Shown in pieces: positions 1 through 4,570 of a DNA stretch of 7,923 nt. A program made the translations under genes and the position numbers. The stretch comes from an uncultured Clostridia bacterium (GTDB lineage Bacteria; Bacillota; Clostridia; Christensenellales; UBA1242): contig CALWII010000079.1 of the NCBI GenBank assembly GCA_944380695.1, forward strand, positions 1 through 7,923, given 5' to 3'. Under the pieces are notes generated by a model. That model had not been told where the DNA came from, did not search any database, and worked only from the letters and a program-made list of their open reading frames with translations. Position 1 is the first letter of the stretch, and every line of letters begins with the position of its first letter.

Positions 1-837
1 AGGTTTTCCCTCTGCTTCAAACTTTTTTATTGCAATCTCCCTGTCAACACTGATTTGTTGAATCGCCTGTTTCAATCTATCATTCCCAACAGCATAATGG
101 GTTGCAGGATAAATAGCTGCGTATTTGATTTCGTTAATGAGTGTGCCTGAAACGGGGTCGAACTCAAAAATTTTTTCAATTTCATCACCAAAAAACAACA
201 CTCTTACAGCCATTTCGGACTGATTGGCTGGGAAAATATCCAATGTGTCTCCCTTGGCACGAAAAGTCGACCTCTTAAAATCGAGCTCGTTTCTGGTGTA
301 TTGAATGTCAATTAAACGCCTCATAATCTCTTCACGACTGACGATGTCCCCTTGTCTTAAAGAAATGTGCAAATTGTAATATTCCTGCGGGCTTCCCAAC
401 CCGTAAATACAAGATACAGATGCAACGACAATAGTGTCTCTGCGTTCAAGTAACGAAGAGGTTGCTGAAGAGCGTAGCTTATCAATTTCTTCATTGATAG
501 ACATATCTTTTTCTATATAAGTGTCGGTGCTGACAATATAAGCTTCTGGCTGATAATAATCATAGTAAGAAACAAAAAACTCCACACGATTTTCTGGAAA
601 AAATTCACGAAATTCGTTACATAGTTGGGCGGCCAATATTTTATTGTGAGCGATAACTAATGTTGGTCTATTAAGTTTTTGTATTATATTAGCCATAGTA
701 AAAGTCTTACCGCTTCCGGTAACTCCAAGCAAAACTTGATTTTTTAAACCATCGTTAAACCCGTCGACTAATTTTTGAATAGCTTGTGGTTGGTCGCCTG
801 ACGGAGAAAATGGCGAATGGAGTTTAAAATCTTTCAT
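1..837 (-). CDS. uvrB: UvrB, excinuclease ABC subunit B (N-terminal 279 residues, cut by window edge)
   Basis: UvrB is the damage-verification helicase-like subunit of cytoplasmic UvrABC nucleotide excision repair: UvrA loads it on DNA, and it then recruits UvrC for incision. The frame reads from an ATG at 835-837 to the left window edge without a stop. Visible hallmarks are the N-terminal F-x-P-x-G-D-Q-P-x-A-I signature (residues 10-20), Walker A GVTGSGKT (38-45), the AHNKILAAQL helicase motif (63-72) and the YYDYYQPEAY start of the DNA-clamping beta-hairpin (91-100). Full-length UvrB is usually about 650-680 residues, so the C-terminal helicase and UVR domains lie outside. The ribosome binding site AAAGGA (843-848) lies inside the last codons of the upstream gene, whose stop is 2 bases from this start, so translational coupling is likely. 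The family call is very secure. Confidence 0.98.
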   Translation of the reverse strand, partial: MKDFKLHSPFSPSGDQPQAIQKLVDGFNDGLKNQVLLGVTGSGKTFTMANIIQKLNRPTLVIAHNKILAAQLCNEFREFFPENRVEFFVSYYDYYQPEAYIVSTDTYIEKDMSINEEIDKLRSSATSSLLERRDTIVVASVSCIYGLGSPQEYYNLHISLRQGDIVSREEIMRRLIDIQYTRNELDFKRSTFRAKGDTLDIFPANQSEMAVRVLFFGDEIEKIFEFDPVSGTLINEIKYAAIYPATHYAVGNDRLKQAIQQISVDREIAIKKFEAEGKP

Positions 838-839
838 AA

Positions 840-1199
840 TTATCCTTTGAAAATCATTTTTAAAACCAATCCAAATATAAAACTCACTGTTGCGAGGAAC
901 AAACTCCTTAAAACAAGCAAACCAAAGGTTTTTTTCTGTCTTCTGCTGTCGATTTCATAAGTCTGTCCCTTTTTTTTTAAAGTTACACAATAATAATAAC
1001 CCATTTTGCTTTCAGAAACAACAAAATCAATGTAGTTTTCATTAGAAAGTTCACTCATAATTTCATCAATTTCTGCAACGGACAAAACGAATTTTTTTGA
1101 TAACGCCCCGGCAATTTCGCTTGGAGAAACGAGGCATGTTCGTTTTTTTGGACACACCTTACATAAATAAGACATAACAAGCTTTGCCTTTCGTGACAA
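840..1199 (-). CDS. Small winged-helix-like protein with C-terminal membrane anchor (family A), upstream of uvrB
   Basis: I do not recognise a named family. The 119-residue product has an N-terminal three-helix plus beta-hairpin pattern resembling a winged helix (helices near 5-14, 26-36 and 41-54; hairpin 56-74), a basic linker (75-91) and one hydrophobic segment at about 92-117 ending in KMIFKG. This suggests a cytoplasmic domain tethered by its C-terminus. It is a paralogue of the 2552-2914 product: they share LV(M/L), AL-x-x-KF, a Tyr-Ile after the third helix, FLA in the membrane segment, and overall length. The start is TTG at 1197-1199. That choice rests on a strong GAGGTG site just upstream and on the N-terminus aligning with the paralogue; ATG at 1173-1175 (residue 9) is the alternative. 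Cys13, Cys16 and Cys22 form a cluster mostly absent from the paralogue. No convincing promoter is visible between the terminator and the start. DNA binding is inference. Confidence 0.85.
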   Translation of the reverse strand: MSRKAKLVMSYLCKVCPKKRTCLVSPSEIAGALSKKFVLSVAEIDEIMSELSNENYIDFVVSESKMGYYYCVTLKKKGQTYEIDSRRQKKTFGLLVLRSLFLATVSFIFGLVLKMIFKG

Positions 1200-1209
1200 A
1201 AAACACCTC
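1197..1209 (-). promoter_or_regulatory. Ribosome binding site supporting a TTG start
   Basis: On the minus strand GAGGTG (1204-1209) is followed by four T residues and TTG (1197-1199). It is a better Shine-Dalgarno match than anything before the internal ATG at 1173-1175, which has only a weak AAAGGC about 10 bases upstream. Confidence 0.6.
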
Positions 1210-1257
1210 GCAAATACTAGGTTAATTTTGTTATTGCCCTATATAAAAACTTTACAC

Positions 1258-1281
1258 AAAAAAAGCAGTAAAAACTGCTTT
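1258..1281 (-). terminator. Rho-independent terminator of the 378-residue coiled-coil gene
   Basis: On the minus strand AAAGCAGT (1274-1281) and ACTGCTTT (1262-1269) form a perfect 8-bp stem around a 4-base loop, with the run of T at 1258-1264 as the U-tract. The 5' arm overlaps the TAA stop (1280-1282) of the coiled-coil gene. The plus strand has no U-tract after the stem, so the signal looks one-directional. It implies that the downstream small gene and uvrB are transcribed from a separate promoter or by limited read-through. Confidence 0.85.
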
Positions 1282-2416
1282 ATCTGTTAAAAATATTGTC
1301 TGTGCTGCTTTTTAAAAAGATTAAATTGGCATTATCTCTTAATTGAGTAACAGTAAGCTTATTATCTTTTAGTTGACTCTCAGCGGGTTTAATCTTTTCT
1401 TTGTAAATTTTGGCGTATTCGTCTTGCAGTTGTGAAGAAATATCATCAACAAAGCCCATTCCATTATCCCTGCTGTCCATCTGCTTTTCCAAATTTCGAA
1501 GTATTTCGTAATTTTGATTGATTTCGTTGCTGATGCTATTTATTGTTGAAATGTATTTTAATAAAATTTCTTTTTCTATATGAAGCATTTGTGACAAGAC
1601 GGAAATTAAATTAACATCGTTTTCTGTTATAAGAGTTGATAAATCATCAACTGTGAATTGCGATTTATCGCAAACTGAAAAGTCTAAATCAATTGCTTCC
1701 AAATTTACAAAATAATTTTTTAAAATCGCAACAATTTTATCTCTTTCATCTTTTTGAAACTTTACGCAAGTCGGACTTAAGCCTTGAAACAATTTTATTC
1801 TGTCTTCGATTTCTTTTTCAAAAAGCCTGTAAGATATAAAATTTTTTAAATCATTGATTGCATTTTTGTCACCTTTTTTAACCGATTCGTAAAAACTCAC
1901 TTTGTCATATTTATGGCGATTAAATTGACTTAAATCAATACGACAAAATGGTACATTCGGTGCTACAAACGCCAAGACTTCAATTATATCGTTTTTTAAT
2001 TTTTCACTGTATTTTTCAAATTCTTTTTGAAAAGCAAAAACCTCATAAAGTCTGTCTAACATTCTAGCTAATTTCGCATATAAAATTTCTACTTTCGCTT
2101 TAGCCTCACTATGCGTTGGATAAAACTTTGGTGATTGAGTTAAATTTTCTTTTGCATGAACCAAATCACCAATTTGCATAGTCAAATCAGCCACAACAGA
2201 ATCATCTGTTTCTAATTCAATTTTTTTTTCTAAACTAGTAATATTTTTTTCCAAGGCATTATATTCATCAATTATTTGCTCAAAATAGTTTATTTTTTTT
2301 TGAACAATTTTGGCTTCGCTGATATCTTTTTCGTATTGTCTGTCCTTATATTCATCTTTAATAATATCATCAATAAAAAGGTTGAACCAATTTATATCAT
2401 AAACCAAATCCCCCAT
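1280..2416 (-). CDS. Uncharacterised 378-residue coiled-coil protein
   Basis: I do not recognise this family. The protein is soluble and highly charged, rich in Lys, Glu, Asp, Asn and Ile, with no signal peptide or membrane segment. Heptad-like, probably coiled-coil stretches lie near residues 30-94, 105-145, 275-315 and 325-365. Between them is a more globular stretch (about 146-260) that includes a short hydrophobic part, EVLAFVAPNVPF. No Walker, nuclease or metal-binding motif is evident. The start ATG at 2414-2416 follows a G-rich GGGGGCGCT ribosome binding region. The gene has its own consensus promoter (2449-2477) and a terminator overlapping its stop, so it looks monocistronic. It lies between the two paralogous small membrane-anchored genes and is divergent from the one at 2552. 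A scaffold or structural role would fit the coiled coils but is only inference. Confidence 0.85.
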   Translation of the reverse strand: MGDLVYDINWFNLFIDDIIKDEYKDRQYEKDISEAKIVQKKINYFEQIIDEYNALEKNITSLEKKIELETDDSVVADLTMQIGDLVHAKENLTQSPKFYPTHSEAKAKVEILYAKLARMLDRLYEVFAFQKEFEKYSEKLKNDIIEVLAFVAPNVPFCRIDLSQFNRHKYDKVSFYESVKKGDKNAINDLKNFISYRLFEKEIEDRIKLFQGLSPTCVKFQKDERDKIVAILKNYFVNLEAIDLDFSVCDKSQFTVDDLSTLITENDVNLISVLSQMLHIEKEILLKYISTINSISNEINQNYEILRNLEKQMDSRDNGMGFVDDISSQLQDEYAKIYKEKIKPAESQLKDNKLTVTQLRDNANLIFLKSSTDNIFNR

Positions 2417-2448
2417 AGCGCCCCCATTGAACTTAATATATTTATTAT

Positions 2449-2477
2449 ATTTTACAAAGAAAAAGATAATATGTCAA
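2449..2477 (-). promoter_or_regulatory. Sigma-A-type promoter of the coiled-coil gene
   Basis: On the minus strand a perfect TTGACA -35 (2472-2477), a 17-base spacer and a TAAAAT -10 (2449-2454) lie about 33 bases before the ATG at 2416. An overlapping TATAAT sits 5 bases further downstream. This is the best promoter match in the window and predicts a 5' leader of about 25 bases. Confidence 0.85.
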
Positions 2478-2491
2478 TACATAATTGTGTT

Positions 2492-2511
2492 TTTTCGATA
2501 TTTGTCGAAAA
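2492..2511. promoter_or_regulatory. Inverted repeat, candidate operator in the divergent intergenic region
   Basis: TTTTCGA (2492-2498) and TCGAAAA (2505-2511) form perfect 7-bp arms around a 6-base spacer. The right arm overlaps the predicted -35 of the rightward promoter, and the element ends about 15 bp upstream of the leftward -35. No U-tract follows, so an operator is more likely than a terminator. The halves do not match the LexA box of Bacillus/Clostridium type. The binding protein is unknown; autoregulation by the adjacent winged-helix-like protein is conjecture. Confidence 0.45.
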
Positions 2512-2530
2512 TATATGGAATTAATAAAAT
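2502..2530 (+). promoter_or_regulatory. Candidate promoter of the rightward small gene
   Basis: TTGTCG (2502-2507, 4 of 6 to the -35 consensus), a 17-base spacer and TAAAAT (2525-2530, 5 of 6 to the -10) lie 21 bases before the ATG at 2552. Transcription would begin near 2537, giving a leader of about 15 bases. The -35 is overlapped by the inverted repeat at 2492-2511. Confidence 0.5.
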
Positions 2531-2551
2531 AAAAAAAACAAATAATAAACT

Positions 2552-2914
2552 ATGCTAGACATAAAAACAAATCTCGTTTTAAAAATACTTCAAAAAGAAT
2601 GTAAAAGCACAGGCTATAAAGTCGTCGATAAAGCCGACATAATTTCTGCTTTACCATCAAAATTTAGGATGGATGAAGAAAATTTAGACCATATAATCAC
2701 TTTTTTGGAAAGAAGCGAATATATACACGTTAAATACGATGATGAACAAGTGTACTGTCTTTGTATACTTCCACTAGGGAATCAAGTAACCGAAAATGAG
2801 ACGAAAGAGGTAAAAGACAAGCATAAAAATGTTTATGTGATATTGTTGATGTTTTTAGCTTCGTTAATAGGTGGGCTTATAGGAGCTATATTATCAAAGC
2901 TAATCAACTTTTAA
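2552..2914 (+). CDS. Small winged-helix-like protein with C-terminal membrane anchor (family A paralogue)
   Basis: The 120-residue product has the same architecture as the protein encoded next to uvrB. Helices lie near 5-17, 26-37 and 41-55, followed by a hairpin (57-74) resembling a winged helix, then a charged linker rich in Glu and Lys (77-92) and one membrane segment at about 93-115 carrying small residues (G107, G108, G111). The predicted topology is a cytoplasmic domain with a C-terminal anchor. No named family is recognised. The ATG at 2552-2554 aligns with its paralogue's start but has no Shine-Dalgarno sequence; the preceding 25 bases are almost all A and T. The gene is divergent from the coiled-coil gene and converges on radC, with stops overlapping by 3-4 bases (2911-2914). 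DNA binding and a sensory or adaptor role are inference. Confidence 0.85.
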   Translation: MLDIKTNLVLKILQKECKSTGYKVVDKADIISALPSKFRMDEENLDHIITFLERSEYIHVKYDDEQVYCLCILPLGNQVTENETKEVKDKHKNVYVILLMFLASLIGGLIGAILSKLINF

Positions 2915-3603
2915 AATTTGCAATAAAACCAGTCGTTTGCCAGACTGTAAACACCATCAAATCCTACAATAACATAATCTACTAGAGGTAGATTTAAATC
3001 GAGACATAGTTCACGAGTTTGTTTAAAAATTTCCAAATCAATTGCGCTTGGTTTTGAGTTGGAAGTTGGGTGATTATGTGCAAGAAAAAGATAAGCAGGC
3101 TTAAATGCCATAATAAATTTTGCGACTTGTCTTAAATCAAAATTTTTTAAACTTAAAGTGCCATTAACCAACCGAAGTTTTATTTTAACTCTGCCTGCCG
3201 GGTCAACTGCGATGATGTATAAAACTTCTGAAGATCTAAACTTCAACAATTCCTCGAAGTAATCGCCAATATTGCCACGATACTCGAAAGAATATTTTCT
3301 ATCAAGCAAGTCCTCTGCGAAAAAATCAAAAACAAAAGCAAAAGCGTGCAACTTTTTTGCAGATTTTTCACCTATACCACGAACTGTTGATAATTGCTTA
3401 AAATCAGCGTTTATGATTGAGGAAAGACTGCCAAATTTATCCAGCAATCTGTGAGCAATTTCGTTGACATCACCTCTGGGAAAAATATAAGTCAAAACAT
3501 ACTCAATGGCTTGAATTTCACTAACATTATCGAGCCCTACCTTCAAAACGGTTTCTAGTAATCTCTTTCTATGCCCATTATGAGCACATTTATTGGCGGT
3601 CAT
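2911..3603 (-). CDS. radC: RadC family JAB/MPN-domain protein, copy 1
   Basis: This short RadC (230 residues) is close to the usual length. The N-terminal region has a helix-hairpin-helix around residues 68-85 with an intact G-I-G-E-K-S-A turn. The C-terminal JAB/MPN domain keeps the metal-binding set expected of RadC: Glu126, H176-N-H178-P, and Asp189 after the exact H-x10-D spacing. The family is historically called a DNA repair protein, but the biochemical activity of RadC is not firmly established. One deviation is VDYVIVG (208-214) where most RadC proteins, including the neighbouring copy, have DHIIVG, so the usual His is Tyr. Start ATG 3601-3603 has a strong GAGGAG site 3 bases upstream. 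The gene lies 45 bases downstream of the second radC with no clear promoter or terminator between them, so the two are probably co-transcribed. Confidence 0.93.
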   Translation of the reverse strand: MTANKCAHNGHRKRLLETVLKVGLDNVSEIQAIEYVLTYIFPRGDVNEIAHRLLDKFGSLSSIINADFKQLSTVRGIGEKSAKKLHAFAFVFDFFAEDLLDRKYSFEYRGNIGDYFEELLKFRSSEVLYIIAVDPAGRVKIKLRLVNGTLSLKNFDLRQVAKFIMAFKPAYLFLAHNHPTSNSKPSAIDLEIFKQTRELCLDLNLPLVDYVIVGFDGVYSLANDWFYCKF

Positions 3604-3648
3604 ACTCTCCTCAAATCAATAAAAACATAATTGGCAAAAATGTGATGA

Positions 3649-4332
3649 TTAATTTTGATTAAACAATCTAAAAAATTTATTTGAATTAATGCTAAAAACA
3701 CCATCAGCGCCAACAATAATATGGTCAATTAAATCTGATTTCATTTTAGCACAAAGCGATGCCACAAGATTATTCCCTTCGATGTCAGCGACGGAAGGTT
3801 TTGCTGAACCATTTGGATGGTTATGACATAAATAACACTTTGCAGGTTTATACAAAGTGATAAAGCGAGCTATAGCGTGTGTGCTTATACCAACACTTTT
3901 AATACCGCCTACAGCTAATTTTTGTTTATTCTTAATTTTACCTTTAGAATCGACTCCGACAATAAAAGTTTCTTCTACTTGTTTAAATCTTAAAAGTTCT
4001 TCGAAGAAATCTGCGATGCTGTTAGGATTGTTAAGAATATATTTTTTATTAAGCCCTGACTCGACATAGTATTGAAAAACATTGTAAATAAGGGAAAGCG
4101 CTTTTGCCGAGTGTTCGGTCATACCTTTTACTTCCTTGAGCACGAACCAGTCTGTTGTGAGAACATTAGAAAAGGAGCCAAATTTTTCTAACAAACATTT
4201 TGCGAGTTCAACATTGTTTTTTCTAGGTGAAACATAATCAAGTGTTAATGTCATCATTTCCTCGGCCGAGAGGGCTTTGTGGTCATCGCTTATATATAAT
4301 TTATCGAGCAAAACGCATTTATTGGTTATCAT
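3649..4332 (-). CDS. radC: RadC family JAB/MPN-domain protein, copy 2 (divergent HhH)
   Basis: This second RadC-like protein has 227 residues from the ATG at 4330-4332. That start is chosen because AAGGAG (4337-4342) sits 4 bases upstream, the N-terminus M-x-x-NKC matches the tandem copy, and the predicted promoter overlaps the longer TTG-initiated frame (to 4383). The JAB/MPN domain is intact: Glu120, H170-N-H172-P, Asp183, and DHIIVG (203-208). The helix-hairpin-helix is degenerate: at residues 70-76 the turn reads G-M-T-E-H-S-A, losing the second Gly, and the basic GHRKRL stretch near the N-terminus of copy 1 is absent. The metal site is therefore kept while DNA contact may be altered. It is the first gene of a likely two-gene radC operon, with a promoter at 4355-4383. 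Probably an old tandem duplication; the distinct role of each copy is unknown. Confidence 0.9.
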   Translation of the reverse strand: MITNKCVLLDKLYISDDHKALSAEEMMTLTLDYVSPRKNNVELAKCLLEKFGSFSNVLTTDWFVLKEVKGMTEHSAKALSLIYNVFQYYVESGLNKKYILNNPNSIADFFEELLRFKQVEETFIVGVDSKGKIKNKQKLAVGGIKSVGISTHAIARFITLYKPAKCYLCHNHPNGSAKPSVADIEGNNLVASLCAKMKSDLIDHIIVGADGVFSINSNKFFRLFNQN

Positions 4333-4342
4333 AGCGCTCCTT
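4333..4342 (-). promoter_or_regulatory. Ribosome binding site fixing the start of radC copy 2
   Basis: AAGGAG (4337-4342 on the minus strand) lies 4 bases before ATG 4330-4332. The alternative TTG at 4381-4383 falls within the predicted -35 and would not be on the transcript. Confidence 0.75.
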
Positions 4343-4354
4343 ATAAACGAAAAT

Positions 4355-4383
4355 ATTTTAACATACGACAAAGATTTTTGCAA
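4355..4383 (-). promoter_or_regulatory. Promoter of the radC pair
   Basis: On the minus strand TTGCAA (-35, 4378-4383), a 17-base spacer and TAAAAT (-10, 4355-4360) are seen, with a TGT just before the -10 giving an extended -10. Predicted transcription start is near 4348, leaving a leader of about 16 bases before the ATG at 4332. Confidence 0.75.
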
Positions 4384-4546
4384 AATGATTTTTGATAATG
4401 AAACGAACTATTAAAAGACAAACGGTGAAGAGTGCAAGAGTCTTTGATTTTAAGAAAACAGTAAATTTTTTGAATTAATAAAATTGAAAAAATTATATGC
4501 TGTTGATTAATGATAATGTTAAGTTAATAAAGACTTTATCGTGGCG

Positions 4547-4570
4547 AGCACCGACTAACCCGTCGGTGCT
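4547..4570 (-). terminator. Stem-loop over the stop codon of the large repeat gene, possible terminator
   Basis: AGCACCGAC (4547-4555) and GTCGGTGCT (4562-4570) form a perfect GC-rich 9-bp stem around a 6-base loop that holds most of the TAG stop (4555-4557). Neither strand has a clean U-tract after the stem: the minus strand continues CGCCACGATAAAG, the plus strand TCTGTTTCC. It may be a weak or rho-assisted terminator, or a 3'-end stabilising structure. The remaining 4384-4546 interval is AT-rich and shows no gene. Confidence 0.5.

Noticed and set aside
1126..1142. LexA/SOS-box-like sequence upstream of uvrB (CGAAC and GTTTC halves on the minus strand)
   Set aside because: The halves are separated by 7 bases instead of the expected 4 and lie inside the coding sequence of the small gene, so it is not a credible SOS operator.
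2276..2524. An 82-codon plus-strand frame overlapping the coiled-coil gene start and its promoter
   Set aside because: It is the complement of a well-supported gene and its promoter. The hydrophobic translation is typical of the reverse strand of Lys/Asn-rich coding sequence.
4333..4383. N-terminal extension of radC copy 2 from a TTG at 4381-4383
   Set aside because: The predicted -35/-10 promoter falls inside it, the tandem copy has no matching residues, and the ATG at 4330-4332 has a strong ribosome site.
4384..4554. Possible small RNA or CRISPR-like element in the intergenic gap
   Set aside because: There are no spaced direct repeats. A weak plus-strand promoter-like TTGAAT/TTATAT and the downstream hairpin without a U-tract are not enough to claim an RNA gene.
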